Positions 8,607-17,842 of a stretch of 64,000 nucleotides of DNA are shown here, one piece after another (within the stretch, counting starts at the first letter, position 1; every line of letters starts with the position of its first letter). Made by a program: the position numbers and the translations under genes. Location of the stretch: positions 1-64,000 of the forward strand of contig NZ_CAXPMC010000024.1 in assembly GCF_964218355.1 (NCBI RefSeq), written 5' to 3'. Below the pieces are notes generated by a model that was not told the DNA's origin, did no database searches, and saw only the letters and a list, made by a program, of their open reading frames with translations. This DNA comes from Ferrovibrio sp964218355 (GTDB lineage: Bacteria > Pseudomonadota > Alphaproteobacteria > Ferrovibrionales > Ferrovibrionaceae).

Positions 8607-9404
8607 TCACTTGCCGAACAGGCCCTTCAGCTTCTCGGCGGCCCCGCCGGCGGCGCCGCCGACACTGCCGGCCCCGTCTTTCAGCCCATCCTTGAGCAGC
8701 GTGCCGAGCTGCTTCTGCAGGTCGCTGGCGGCAATCTTCGAGGCTTCGGCGCTGATCGTGCCGAGCACGCGCTGCGCCACTTCCGCCGGCGAGGCGCCGC
8801 CCTTGTCCCGGCCGATATTCTTCAGCTGGATGGTCGGCAGGGTGGAAGACAGGCTCCTGCCCTGCAGGGCCGCCGCGCTGATGCCGATCCTGCCGCCACT
8901 GATCACCAGGTCCTCGATGACGATCTTGCGCTCCCCGGCCTTGTCCTCCGGGGATGCAGCCGGGCTGCTGCTGCCGCCGGACTTGCCGCCGCCGCCGAAC
9001 TGTGCGGCATAGGCCTGCAGGTTTTTCTGCAGCACGTCGAGATTGCTGCCGCCCGAGGCGAATTCATAGGTGATCGCCGGCTGCTGGATCAGCACCTGCT
9101 TGATCACGATGGGATTGGACTGCAGCGAGGCGATGTCCAGGGTGACGCTGATATCGCCCAGCGACATCGCCTCCGGCGTATTGAAGCCCTTCGGGTTGCC
9201 GACCACCAGCCCGCGCAGGCCGGCCCGGCCTTCGGTCGCCGCGATATCGACGCCTTTCAGGGTGACGCTGGCCTGGGTGGCTTCCGAGCCGTATTTCTCG
9301 ATGGCCGCCTTGACGATGCCGTCGAGGTTGCTGGCGAGGAAATAGGCGCCGCCGGCGATGGCGATCACGACGACGGCAATGGCGAGGGCGATTTTCTTCA
9401 TCAT
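8607..9404 (-). CDS. AsmA-like membrane-anchored protein of unknown function
   Basis: A 265-residue protein with one N-terminal membrane helix (residues 5-24) and a periplasmic part. The sequence beginning ASNLDGIVKAAIEKYGSEAT, followed by TLKGVDIA and LRGLVVGNPKGF, resembles the first strands of AsmA-like proteins, which act in outer membrane lipid homeostasis. A Gly/Ser-rich linker at about 140-160 separates two halves. The C-terminus is a helical, Gly/Ala-rich tail. ATG 9404 follows GGAAGGA; the longer upstream frame has no such support. It stands alone, with 89 bp to the MFS gene. The function is inferred only from weak resemblance. Confidence 0.7.
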   Translation of the reverse strand: MMKKIALAIAVVVIAIAGGAYFLASNLDGIVKAAIEKYGSEATQASVTLKGVDIAATEGRAGLRGLVVGNPKGFNTPEAMSLGDISVTLDIASLQSNPIVIKQVLIQQPAITYEFASGGSNLDVLQKNLQAYAAQFGGGGKSGGSSSPAASPEDKAGERKIVIEDLVISGGRIGISAAALQGRSLSSTLPTIQLKNIGRDKGGASPAEVAQRVLGTISAEASKIAASDLQKQLGTLLKDGLKDGAGSVGGAAGGAAEKLKGLFGK

Positions 9405-9572
9405 GGCGCGGTCCTTCCGGTCGGCTGCGATACCGGCGGCCAGTATCGGCCGCCCGGCAGCCCGCGGCAACCATCCGTTGCGGGCATGGGCGGCAGGGCC
9501 GTGCTTGAGCGGGACAGGCGGCACTGCTAGCGTGCGGGGCCACCCGGAAGAGAACGGCGGAAAGAAGACTCA

Positions 9573-10469
9573 ATGACAGAGGCCAGGTCAGCGGATGGCG
9601 CGGCGGCGATGGCGGCGGCGCACTGGCAGGGTATCGCCTTCATGCTGCTGGGATCGGCGCTGTTCACCTTCAATGACGCGCTGGGCAAATGGATGGTGGC
9701 GAGCCTTGCGGTCGGCCAGATCCTGTTCGTCCGCTCGCTGTCGGCGATGCTGATCCTGCTGCCGCTGGTGATCCGTGCCGGCTGGCGCGAGACCTTCGTG
9801 GTGCCGCAGCCCGGCCGCCACCTGCTGCGGCTGGTGCTGATCGTGGCGGAAGTGAGCTGCTTCTACCTTTCCGTCCGCCACCTGCCGCTGGCCGATGTGA
9901 TGGCGGTTTACCAGGCGACGCCCCTGCTGGTTACCGTGCTGGCGATCCCGCTGCTGGGCGAACGGGTCGGCTGGCGCCGCGGCTTTGCCGTGCTGGCAGG
10001 GTTCGGCGGCGTGCTGCTGGTGCTGCAGCCCGAGGCGGGCGTGTTCAGCGCGCCGGCCCTGATCGCGCTGGCCGGCAGCCTCGGTTACGCTTTGATGATG
10101 ATCGCCACCCGCGACCTGCGTGCCGCCAGCGCGCTGTCGCTGATCGTCTTCCACACGCTGGCGGTGGGGCTGGCCGGCCTGCTGGCCCTGCCCTGGGGCT
10201 GGCATCCGCTCGACATGGACGCCGTGCTGCTGCTGGCGCTGATGGGCGTGGTGGCGACGGCGGGGCATATGTGCGTGAACCAGGCCCTGCGGCTGGCACC
10301 GGCCGCCACCGTGGTGCCCTATACCTACACGTCGCTGCTATGGGCCATTCTGCTGGGCTGGCTGGTCTTTGCCGACCGGCCGACCATGCCGATGCTGGCC
10401 GGCGGTGCCATCATCGTCGCCAGCGGCCTGTTCGTGCTGCACCGCGAACGCCAGATAAAACCGTCATGA
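9573..10469 (+). CDS. DMT family (EamA) transporter
   Basis: A 298-residue inner membrane protein with ten predicted helices arranged as two EamA repeats, the drug/metabolite transporter plan. Recognisable marks are FVRSLSAMLILLPL in the first repeat and the second-repeat VPYTYTSLLWAILLGWLVF with a conserved proline. The start follows AAAGAAG. It lies 12 bp before the sugar-acid dehydratase gene on the same strand, which suggests co-transcription and possibly uptake or efflux of a related organic acid. The substrate is unproven. Confidence 0.87.
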   Translation: MTEARSADGAAAMAAAHWQGIAFMLLGSALFTFNDALGKWMVASLAVGQILFVRSLSAMLILLPLVIRAGWRETFVVPQPGRHLLRLVLIVAEVSCFYLSVRHLPLADVMAVYQATPLLVTVLAIPLLGERVGWRRGFAVLAGFGGVLLVLQPEAGVFSAPALIALAGSLGYALMMIATRDLRAASALSLIVFHTLAVGLAGLLALPWGWHPLDMDAVLLLALMGVVATAGHMCVNQALRLAPAATVVPYTYTSLLWAILLGWLVFADRPTMPMLAGGAIIVASGLFVLHRERQIKPS

Positions 10470-10481
10470 GGGAGTGACACG

Positions 10482-12260
10482 ATGACCGGCAGGAAACGCC
10501 TGCGCAGCCGCGCCTGGTTCGACGATCCCAGCGATCCGGGCATGACCGCCCTGTATCTGGAACGCTACCTGAATTACGGCCTGACCCTGGGCGAGCTGCG
10601 CGGCGGCAAGCCGATCATCGGCATCGCCCAGTCGGGCAGCGACCTGTCGCCCTGCAACCGGCATCATCTGGAACTGGCTGCGCGCGTGCGCGACGGCATC
10701 CGCGATGCCGGTGGCATTCCCATCGAATTCCCGACCCATCCGATCCAGGAAAGCAGCCGCCGGCCGACCGCCGCGCTGGACCGCAACCTGCTGTACCTGA
10801 CCCTGACCGAGCTGCTGCACGGCTATCCGCTGGATGGCGTGGTGCTGACCACCGGCTGCGACAAGACCACGCCGGGCATGCTGATGGCGGCGGCCGGCGT
10901 CGATATTCCGGCCATCGTGCTGTCGGGCGGCCCGATGCTGGACGGCTGGTACAAGGGCAAGCTGGCCGGTTCGGGCACCGTGCTGTGGCATGCCCGCGAG
11001 CTGCTGGCGGCCGGCTCGATCGATTACGACGAATTCCTCGAGATGGTGGCCTCGTCGGCGCCGTCGGCCGGGCATTGCAACACCATGGGCACGGCTTTGT
11101 CGATGAACAGCCTGGCCGAGGCGCTCGGCATGTCGCTGCCGGGCTGTGCGGCGATTCCGGCGCCGTACCGCGAGCGCGGCCAGATGGCCTACGAGACCGG
11201 CCGCCGCGCCGTCGAGATCGTGCACGAGGATCTGCGTCCGTCGAAGATCCTGACCCGCGCCGCCTTCGAGAATGCCATCGTGGCGGCCAGCGCGCTGGGG
11301 GCCTCCACCAACTGTCCGCCGCATGTCACCGCCATCGCCCGCCATGCCGGCGTCGAACTGGATGTGAAGGACTGGGACACGGTCGGCTATCATGTGCCGC
11401 TGCTGGTGAACTGCATGCCGGCCGGCGAATATCTCGGCGAGGCCTTCCACCGCGCCGGCGGCGTGCCGGCGGTGCTGAAGGAACTGCTGCAGGCCGGCGA
11501 ACTGCGCGGCGACGCGCTCACCGTCAACGGCCGCACCATGGCGGAAAACCTGGCAGCCGTGCCGGCACCCGACCGCGCGGTGATCCGCAGCCACGATGCA
11601 CCGCTGCTGCCCGAGGCCGGCTTCGCCGTGCTGTCGGGCAGCCTGTTCGACGCGGCCGTGATGAAGACCTCGGTGATCTCGGCCGCCTTCCGGAAACAGT
11701 ATCTCGAACGGTCAGGCGACCCCGATGCCTTCGAGGGCACCGCCATCGTGTTCGACGGGCCGGAGGATTATCACGCGCGGATCAACGATCCGGCCCTGCC
11801 GGTGGATGCGAACAGCATCCTGTTCATCCGCTATTGCGGGCCGGTCGGCTATCCGGGCGGTGCCGAGGTGGTCAACATGCTGCCGCCCGACCGGCTGGTG
11901 CGTGCCGGGATCACCCTGCTGCCCTGCATCGGCGACGGCCGGCAGAGCGGCACCTCGGCCAGCCCGTCGATCCTGAATGCGGCGCCGGAGGCGGCGGCGG
12001 GCGGCGGGCTGGCGCTGCTTGCCACCGGCGACCGCGTGCGCATCGACCTGCGCCGGCGCCGCGCCGATATCCTGATCGACGATGCCGAGCTGCAGAAGCG
12101 CCGTGCCGCCTGGGCGCCGCCGGCGCTGCCGAATGCGACGCCGTGGCAGGACCTGCACCGCCAGCATGTCGGCCAGCTCGACCGCGGCGGCTGCCTCGAT
12201 TTCGCAGTGCAGTACCAGAAGATCGACGAGACCGCCGGAATCCCGCGGCACAGCCACTAG
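10482..12260 (+). CDS. IlvD/Edd-family sugar-acid dehydratase (xylonate dehydratase-like)
   Basis: A 592-residue Fe-S dehydratase. Cysteines for the cluster are at C58 (SDLSPCNRHH), C126 (TTGCDKTTPG) and C199 (SAGHCNTMGT). The protein closely follows what I recall of Caulobacter XylD from the N-terminal RSRAWFDDP through ALYLERYLNYG to DGRQSGTSASPSILNA near the end, and is longer than 6-phosphogluconate or dihydroxy-acid dehydratases at the N-terminus. The reaction is therefore likely aldonate to 2-keto-3-deoxy-aldonate, with the exact sugar acid (xylonate, arabinonate, galactonate or other) undecided. It is followed by a KDPG-type aldolase gene, which fits a short sugar-acid pathway. An EamA transporter gene precedes it. 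Confidence 0.88.
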   Translation: MTGRKRLRSRAWFDDPSDPGMTALYLERYLNYGLTLGELRGGKPIIGIAQSGSDLSPCNRHHLELAARVRDGIRDAGGIPIEFPTHPIQESSRRPTAALDRNLLYLTLTELLHGYPLDGVVLTTGCDKTTPGMLMAAAGVDIPAIVLSGGPMLDGWYKGKLAGSGTVLWHARELLAAGSIDYDEFLEMVASSAPSAGHCNTMGTALSMNSLAEALGMSLPGCAAIPAPYRERGQMAYETGRRAVEIVHEDLRPSKILTRAAFENAIVAASALGASTNCPPHVTAIARHAGVELDVKDWDTVGYHVPLLVNCMPAGEYLGEAFHRAGGVPAVLKELLQAGELRGDALTVNGRTMAENLAAVPAPDRAVIRSHDAPLLPEAGFAVLSGSLFDAAVMKTSVISAAFRKQYLERSGDPDAFEGTAIVFDGPEDYHARINDPALPVDANSILFIRYCGPVGYPGGAEVVNMLPPDRLVRAGITLLPCIGDGRQSGTSASPSILNAAPEAAAGGGLALLATGDRVRIDLRRRRADILIDDAELQKRRAAWAPPALPNATPWQDLHRQHVGQLDRGGCLDFAVQYQKIDETAGIPRHSH

Positions 12261-12418
12261 GCCGGACCGTAAGCGGCCCGCCGCTAAAAGCCGGTGCGCC
12301 GGCTGCCGCGCGGGTCTATCATGGCGGACAGAAGGCCCGCGCCGGGCGGCATTGCAGGCGGACCGGAAGCCGCCGCCGCACCGGACAACCGCCGGGCCCC
12401 TGATCGGGAGGACCGGAT

Positions 12419-13051
12419 ATGGCCATGGCCGTGCAACCGCTTTCCCACTGGCTCGGCCAGTGTCCCCTCATCGCCATGCTGCGCGGCATCACGCCCGACG
12501 AGGCGCTGCCGGTCGGCGAGGCGCTGTATGACGCCGGCTTCCGCATTCTCGAAGTGGCGATGAATTCGCCCGATCCGCTGGAAAGCATTGCCCGGCTGTC
12601 CGACCGCTTCGGCGACCGCGCCCTGATCGGCGCCGGCACGGTGATGGACTGCGGCACGGTGCGCCGCATCGCCATGGCCGGCGCGCAGCTGATCGTCACC
12701 CCCCATGCCGATGCCGATGTCGTGCAGAAGGCCAAGATCCTGAACATGATCGCGGTGCCCGGCTTCGCCACGCCCACCGAGGCCTTCCGCATGATCGCCG
12801 CCGGCGCCGACGGGCTGAAGCTGTTCCCGGCCGAGGCCTTCACGCCGGCGATGCTGCGCGGCCTGCGTTCGGTGCTGCCGCGCGAGATGCCGGTGCTGCC
12901 GGTCGGCGGCATGGACGAGCATACGATGCCGGACTGGCGCGCCGAGGGCGCCGCCGGCTTCGGCATCGGCCGCGCCCTCTACGTGCCGGGCCGGCCGGCC
13001 GCCGAGGTGGGCCAGCGCGCCCGCCGGCTGATGGGCCACGTCTACGCCTGA
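12419..13051 (+). CDS. KDPG/KDPGal-type aldolase
   Basis: A 210-residue class I aldolase of the Eda/DgoA family, cleaving 2-keto-3-deoxy sugar acids or their 6-phosphates to pyruvate and an aldehyde. Key residues are E45 (RILEVAMNS), the phosphate-loop-like LIGAGTV, and the Schiff-base K134 in DGLKLFPAEA. GGGAGGA lies directly before ATG 12419. The gene is 158 bp downstream of the sugar-acid dehydratase, so the two enzymes probably act in sequence. VGGMDEHTMPDW near the C-terminus resembles the DgoA branch more than Eda. Confidence 0.88.
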   Translation: MAMAVQPLSHWLGQCPLIAMLRGITPDEALPVGEALYDAGFRILEVAMNSPDPLESIARLSDRFGDRALIGAGTVMDCGTVRRIAMAGAQLIVTPHADADVVQKAKILNMIAVPGFATPTEAFRMIAAGADGLKLFPAEAFTPAMLRGLRSVLPREMPVLPVGGMDEHTMPDWRAEGAAGFGIGRALYVPGRPAAEVGQRARRLMGHVYA

Positions 13052-13089
13052 GCCTGTCGCCTGGTGGCCGGTCATGGCAGAATGACGCC

Positions 13090-13989
13090 ATGACCGACAC
13101 CATGCAGGTATTCGACCGCGCCGCCAAACGGCGCCAGCGCCGCCGCGCCGCCGCCCTGGCGGGCGACCATGATTTCCTGCGCGCGGCCGTGGCCGACCGC
13201 CTGCTCGACCGGCTCGACGACATCAAGCGCCGTTTTCCGCTGACCCTGGTGCAGGGCTGCGACGGTGCGTGGCTGCAGCCGCATCTCGCCGGCCGTGGCG
13301 GCATCGAAACGCTGGTTTCGCTGGATCCGGTGGCCTCCGCCGCGCCGCTGCATGTGGTGGGCGACGAGGAATTCCTGCCTTTCGCCGCCGGGCAGTTCGA
13401 CCTGGTGATCGCGCTGATGAACCTGCACTGGATCAACGACCTGCCCGGTGCCCTGATCCAGATCCGCCGCGCCCTGAAGCCCGACGGCCTGTTCCTCGGC
13501 GCCATGCTGGGCGGCCAGACGCTGACCGAATTGCGGCAGGCCTGGCTGGCGGCCGAAAGCGAGATCGAGGGTGGCGTCAGCCCGCGGGTCTCGCCGATGG
13601 CGGAAACCCTGGACGGTGCCGCCCTGCTGCAGCGCGCCGGCTTCGCGCTGCCGGTGGCCGACAGCGAGATGCTGACCGTCACCTATGGCGATCCCTTCCG
13701 CCTGATGCAGGACCTGCGCGGCATGGGCGAGACCAATGCCGCCGCCGGCCGCCGGCGCGGCTTCACCCGGCGGGCGACCCTGCTGCGCATGGCCGAACTG
13801 TACCGCCAGCGCCATGCCGGGGAAGACGGCCGCATCCCGGCCAGTTTCGAGGTGATCACCCTGACCGGCTGGTCGCCGCATGAAAGCCAGCAGAAGCCGC
13901 TGCGGCCCGGCAGTGCCGCGCACAGCCTGGCGGCGGCGCTGGACACCGTGGAATATCCGCTGGGCGACAGGACAGGGCCGCGGCGCTAG
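13090..13989 (+). CDS. NDUFAF5-like methyltransferase-fold protein
   Basis: A 299-residue protein of the SAM-dependent methyltransferase fold. It matches the alphaproteobacterial counterparts of mitochondrial NDUFAF5, an arginine hydroxylase that assists complex I assembly, and is distantly BioC-like. Supporting segments are FDRAAKRRQRRRAA at the N-terminus, LVIALMNLHWINDLPG in the core, and the C-terminal signature ITLTGWSPHESQQKPLRPG. It ends within 4 bp of the convergent TetR stop. The protein is cytoplasmic and the role in complex I is inferred from the family. Confidence 0.83.
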   Translation: MTDTMQVFDRAAKRRQRRRAAALAGDHDFLRAAVADRLLDRLDDIKRRFPLTLVQGCDGAWLQPHLAGRGGIETLVSLDPVASAAPLHVVGDEEFLPFAAGQFDLVIALMNLHWINDLPGALIQIRRALKPDGLFLGAMLGGQTLTELRQAWLAAESEIEGGVSPRVSPMAETLDGAALLQRAGFALPVADSEMLTVTYGDPFRLMQDLRGMGETNAAAGRRRGFTRRATLLRMAELYRQRHAGEDGRIPASFEVITLTGWSPHESQQKPLRPGSAAHSLAAALDTVEYPLGDRTGPRR

Positions 13990-14597
13990 CCGTCGCCCGC
14001 TGCAAACAGCATGCGCAGGATGCGGTCGAAGACCGCGTCGGCGGCGGCCCGCGCGGCGCGCTCGTCCTTCGCATCCGCCAGCCACAGCACGGCCTCGTTC
14101 ATGGCGCCGCTGAGCAGGTAGGTCAGGGCCTCGGCCGGCAGGCGGCGGCCGGCCGGCAGCGCGGCCAGTGCCGCATCGATGCCGGCGCGCAGCGAGCGGC
14201 CGCCATGGCGTGCATCGATCTCGCGCCAGCGCGGCCAGCCGATCACCGAGGGGGCGTCGATCAGGTAGATCTGCCGGGTGCCGGGCTCCAGGCAGGCATC
14301 GAGGAAGGCACCGGTGCCGCGCACCAGGGCGTCGACGGGCGAGGCGGCCTGACCGGCCGCCGCCTCGATGGCCGCCAGCACATCCTGGGCGACGGTTTCC
14401 ACCACCGCCTCGAACAGGGCCCGCTTGTCGGCGAAGTGATAGTAGAGCGCGCCGCGGGTCACCCCGGCGGCGGCCACCACATCCTCGGTGCCGGTGCCGG
14501 CATAGCCGCGGGCGGCAAACAGGGCGCGGGCGGTGGCCAGCAGGGCTGCCCGGGTCGCCGCGTGTTTCTCCGCCTTGCTCTGCCTTCTCTCTTGCAT
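13986..14597 (-). CDS. TetR/AcrR family repressor
   Basis: A 203-residue regulator. The N-terminal HTH is typical: ALFAARGYAGTGTEDVVAAA then GVTRGALYYHFADKRALFEA. The C-terminal domain, about residues 75-203, should bind an unknown ligand. A perfect 17-bp palindrome begins one base upstream of its ATG, so it most likely represses itself and the divergent VOC gene. No independent Shine-Dalgarno sequence is visible because the operator occupies that space. Confidence 0.9.
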   Translation of the reverse strand: MQERRQSKAEKHAATRAALLATARALFAARGYAGTGTEDVVAAAGVTRGALYYHFADKRALFEAVVETVAQDVLAAIEAAAGQAASPVDALVRGTGAFLDACLEPGTRQIYLIDAPSVIGWPRWREIDARHGGRSLRAGIDAALAALPAGRRLPAEALTYLLSGAMNEAVLWLADAKDERAARAAADAVFDRILRMLFAAGDG

Positions 14598-14614
14598 ACA
14601 TACACCCTGTATGT
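14598..14614. promoter_or_regulatory. palindromic TetR operator
   Basis: ACATACA-CCC-TGTATGT is a perfect inverted repeat with 7-bp arms and a 3-bp centre, touching the start codon of the TetR gene. AT-rich TTTATATAT follows on the VOC side and could be a -10 region for the repressor transcript. Size and symmetry suit a TetR dimer. Confidence 0.75.
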
Positions 14615-14711
14615 TTATATATCCCCGACCGCTGCCGCTGTCGATCCCCGCAATGGCAGCGATTCGCCCGGAAGCCCAGACCTCCGGATCATGCCGGAAA
14701 GGAGCCTCGTC

Positions 14712-15152
14712 ATGAAACTCACCAGCTATTACCCCGTCATCTGCACCGACCGGCTGCCGGCGACCGTGGCCTTCTGGCGGCAGCATTTCGGCTTCGTGCC
14801 CGCTTTCGAAAGCGACTGGTATGTCCATCTCAGCAGCGCGGCGGCGCCGGGCGTGCATCTGGCGGTGCTGGACCACAGCCATCCGACCATCCCGGAAGGC
14901 TATCGCCGGCCGGTGCAGGGGCTGCTGCTCAATTTCGAGGTCGAGGATGTGGATGCGGAATACGCGAAGGCGCAGGCGGCGGGGCTGGATATCCGGCTGT
15001 CCCTGCGCGACGAGGCCTTTGGCCAGCGGCATTTCATCCTGGCCGACCCGGCCGGCGTGCTGGTCGATGTGATCAAGCCGATCCCGCCTTCCGAGGAATT
15101 CGCCGCGCAGTTCTCGGCCGCGGCCCTGGCCGAAACCGGCGCTGGCGCCTAG
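14712..15152 (+). CDS. VOC family protein (glyoxalase/bleomycin-resistance fold)
   Basis: A 146-residue protein with the paired beta-alpha-beta-beta-beta modules of the vicinal oxygen chelate superfamily: YYPVICTDRLPATVAFWRQH opens module one, and LLLNFEVEDVDAEYAKAQAAG opens module two. HFILADPAGVLVDVIKP is the usual C-terminal strand pair. GGAG at 14701 precedes ATG 14712. It is divergent from a TetR gene with a shared operator, suggesting an inducible role in detoxification or resistance to a small molecule. The metal and substrate are not determinable. It overlaps the convergent mutT by 4 bp. Confidence 0.85.
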   Translation: MKLTSYYPVICTDRLPATVAFWRQHFGFVPAFESDWYVHLSSAAAPGVHLAVLDHSHPTIPEGYRRPVQGLLLNFEVEDVDAEYAKAQAAGLDIRLSLRDEAFGQRHFILADPAGVLVDVIKPIPPSEEFAAQFSAAALAETGAGA

Positions 15153-15556
15153 AGCAGGTCGATCAGCATCGCCACCAGCGGCCGGTCGGCCGGCGGCATG
15201 TCCAGGCTGCCCATCTTCACCGGCCGCACCCATTTCATCGCCTGCCCCTCGCGCGGACTGGGCTGGCCGGCCCAGCGCCGGCAGACATACAGCGGCATCA
15301 GCAGGTGGAAGTCGTCATAGGCATGGCTGGCAAAGGTGTAGGGCGCGAGGCAGGCGGCGCTGATATCGAGGCCGAGTTCTTCCTGCAGCTCGCGCACCAG
15401 CGCGGCCTCCGGCGTCTCGTCCGCCTCGACCTTGCCGCCCGGGAATTCCCACATGCCGGCCAGCTTCTTGCCTTCCGGCCGCTGGGTCAGCAGCACGCGG
15501 CCATCGGCATCGACCAGTGCCACGGCAACCACCAGCACCACCGGTTTCGGCGCCAT
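15149..15556 (-). CDS. mutT: MutT-type 8-oxo-dGTP diphosphatase
   Basis: A 135-residue Nudix hydrolase that removes oxidised dGTP. The Nudix box GGKVEADETPEAALVRELQ continues into EELGL (residues 40-62). The N-terminal VVAVALVDADGRVLLTQRP and the MWEFPGGK lead-in are as in MutT. It is the last gene of the operon parvulin-argJ-mutT, 34 bp after argJ, an arrangement common in alphaproteobacteria. The start at 15556 begins the domain; a longer frame runs into argJ. Confidence 0.9.
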   Translation of the reverse strand: MAPKPVVLVVAVALVDADGRVLLTQRPEGKKLAGMWEFPGGKVEADETPEAALVRELQEELGLDISAACLAPYTFASHAYDDFHLLMPLYVCRRWAGQPSPREGQAMKWVRPVKMGSLDMPPADRPLVAMLIDLL

Positions 15557-15590
15557 CAATGCCCCGGCATCGCCGGGGCAGAGCGGATCG

Positions 15591-16826
15591 TCAGCTGCGA
15601 TAGTCGGCATTGATGTCGATATAGCCGTGGGTCAGGTCGCAGGTCCACACGCGTGCGGCACCCTTGCCGATGCCGACATCGACGGCAATGCGCACGTCGC
15701 TGCCCTTGAAATGCTTGGTCGCATAGGCATCGTCGTGATCGGGCCGCACCATGCCGTTGCGGGTGACCGGCCGGTCGCCGATCCTGATCACCAGCCGGTC
15801 GCGGTCGGCCGGCTCGGCCGACTTGCCGACCGCCATGACGATGCGGCCCCAGTTGGCATCGGCGCCGGCAATCGCCGTCTTCACCAGCGGCGAATTGGCG
15901 ATGGCCCGCGCAATGATGCGGGCCGAGGCGTCGCTCTTGGCGCCGGTCACGTCGATGGTGACCAGCTTCTGGGCGCCTTCGCCGTCGCGTGCCACCTGCT
16001 GCGCCAGTTCGGCCATCACCTCGGTCAGGGCGCGGCGGAAATCCGCCAGCCGCTTGTCGGACGGTTTGGCATGCGGCGTATTGCCGGCCTGGCCGGTGGC
16101 GAACAGCAGCACGGTATCCGAGGTCGAGGTGTCGCCGTCCACCGTCAGGCAGTTGAAGCTCTGGTTCGCCGCCGCCTTCAGCAGGCCCTGCAGGGTTTCG
16201 GCCGGCAGCTTGGCGTCGGTGACGAAGAAGGCCAGCATGGTCGCCATGTCCGGCGCGATCATGCCCGAGCCCTTGCAGAAGCCGTTGATGGTGACCGGCC
16301 TGCCGTCGATCTGGCAGGTGGTGCTGGCCAGCTTGGGGAAGGTGTCGGTGGTCATGATGGCGCGGGCGGCCTTCATCCAGTCGCCGGGCGCCAGCGCTGC
16401 CTTCAGCTTCGGCAGCTGGGCGACGATCTTCTCGGCCGGCAGGATCTGGCCGATCACGCCGGTCGAGGCGAGGAAGACCTCGGCCGCCTTGCAGCCCAGC
16501 GCCTTGGCGGCACCATCGGCGGTGGCCTTCACCGCCTGCTGGCCGGCCTTGCCGGTGAAGACATTGGCGATGCCGGCATTGACCACCAGCGCGCGGGCGC
16601 GACCGGCCGGCAGCATCTTGCGGCACCATTCCACCGGCGCGCCGGGCATCGACGAGCGGGTGAACACGCCGGCCACCGTGGTGCCGGCGGCGAACTGCAT
16701 CACCAGCAGGTCGTCGCGGCCCTTGTAGCGCATGCCGGACAGGCCGGTGGCAAGCTGCGCGCCGGCGATGGCGGGCAGCGAGGGGTAGCTGGTGGGCGCG
16801 AGCGGCGAGACCGGATGCGCGGCCAT
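15591..16826 (-). CDS. argJ: bifunctional glutamate N-acetyltransferase/amino-acid acetyltransferase
   Basis: A 411-residue ArgJ. It moves the acetyl group of N-acetylornithine to glutamate (recycling) and in many species also uses acetyl-CoA, for arginine synthesis in the cytoplasm. The autoproteolytic site GSGMIAPDMATML is present, with the nucleophile T196 of ATML becoming the N-terminus of the beta chain. The TTDTFPK and FNCLTVDGDTSTSD segments are diagnostic. GGGAG precedes the ATG. It lies 26 bp after the parvulin gene and 34 bp before mutT. Confidence 0.96.
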   Translation of the reverse strand: MAAHPVSPLAPTSYPSLPAIAGAQLATGLSGMRYKGRDDLLVMQFAAGTTVAGVFTRSSMPGAPVEWCRKMLPAGRARALVVNAGIANVFTGKAGQQAVKATADGAAKALGCKAAEVFLASTGVIGQILPAEKIVAQLPKLKAALAPGDWMKAARAIMTTDTFPKLASTTCQIDGRPVTINGFCKGSGMIAPDMATMLAFFVTDAKLPAETLQGLLKAAANQSFNCLTVDGDTSTSDTVLLFATGQAGNTPHAKPSDKRLADFRRALTEVMAELAQQVARDGEGAQKLVTIDVTGAKSDASARIIARAIANSPLVKTAIAGADANWGRIVMAVGKSAEPADRDRLVIRIGDRPVTRNGMVRPDHDDAYATKHFKGSDVRIAVDVGIGKGAARVWTCDLTHGYIDINADYRS

Positions 16827-16852
16827 GACAATGACTCCCGGATCGACTGTGG

Positions 16853-17752
16853 TTATTTCTTCTTCGGCTCGACCGGCGCCAGGGTCGGCAGCTGCCTGCC
16901 GCCGCCCGCCGCGGGCCAGTCATAGGTCTCGATCTTGGCATCCTTGCGCAGATCGGCAACCGTCTTCTCGACCACTTCCTGGGTCATGATCTCGTAAATC
17001 TGCTCGCGGGCATCGGCGAAGGACGGCGGCTCGGCCTTGCGGCGGGCCTCGACCTTGATGACATGCCAGCCGAACTGCGATTTCACCGGCTTGTCGCTGA
17101 CCTGGCCGGCCTGCAGCTTGAAGGCGGCCTCGGCGAATTCCGGCACCATCTTGTCCTTGGTGAAGAAGCCGAGATCGCCACCGGTGGCCGCAGTCGGCCC
17201 GGTCGAGCGCTTGCGCGACACTTCGGCGAAATCGGCACCCTTCTTCACTTCATCGAGGGCGGCCTGGGCATCGGCCTCGGAGGCGCTGAGGATGTGGCGG
17301 GCATGCACCTCCTCCTGCGGCGGCTGGTCCTTCAGCATCTTCTCGTAGCGCGCCTTCATGGTGGCCTCGGTGATCTCGGTATTCACCCGCTTTTCGAGAT
17401 AGGCGTTCTGCAGCACCTGCTCGCGGGCCGATTGCAGCCGGGCCTTCACGGCCGGATCGGCATCCAGCTTGGTCTTCTCGGCGGCCATGCCGATCAGCTT
17501 GCGGGCGGCCAGCTCGTTGATCAGGCCGGGCAGGATCTGTTCCAGCGGAATCTGGTTCATCGGCGCCGGCAGCTGGCTGTAGAAGCCCAGCACGGCCGAA
17601 CGGGTGATCGGCTGGCCGTTGACGCGGGCGACCACGGGATCGTCGCCTTCGGCCTTGGCGGCGGGCTTGGCGGTCTGCGCCTGCAGCGGCAGGGCCGGGG
17701 CGAGCACGGCAAGGCTCGTGGCGATCAGGGCGGCGCGGAAAAGATGGGTCAC
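16853..17752 (-). CDS. periplasmic parvulin-type peptidyl-prolyl isomerase
   Basis: A roughly 299-residue SurA/PrsA-like foldase. A signal peptide (THLFRAALIATSLAVLAPAL, cleavage expected after LQA) precedes a SurA-N-like helical domain. The parvulin domain follows at about residues 140-235, with the marks ARHILSASEADA, GGDLGFF and FGWHVIKVE. It should assist outer membrane or periplasmic protein folding. GTG 17752 gives the cleanest signal peptide; ATG 17791 would add 13 residues. The Lys-rich C-terminus ends PKKK. It leads the argJ-mutT operon. Confidence 0.9.
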   Translation of the reverse strand: MTHLFRAALIATSLAVLAPALPLQAQTAKPAAKAEGDDPVVARVNGQPITRSAVLGFYSQLPAPMNQIPLEQILPGLINELAARKLIGMAAEKTKLDADPAVKARLQSAREQVLQNAYLEKRVNTEITEATMKARYEKMLKDQPPQEEVHARHILSASEADAQAALDEVKKGADFAEVSRKRSTGPTAATGGDLGFFTKDKMVPEFAEAAFKLQAGQVSDKPVKSQFGWHVIKVEARRKAEPPSFADAREQIYEIMTQEVVEKTVADLRKDAKIETYDWPAAGGGRQLPTLAPVEPKKK

Positions 17753-17842
17753 GGGGGGCTCGCAAAAGGGGTGTCCGGGGCCGCCGAGCATACGCTTTTT
17801 CAGGCCTGGAACAAGCCGCGGTCCGGCGCCGGCGGCGCTGCT

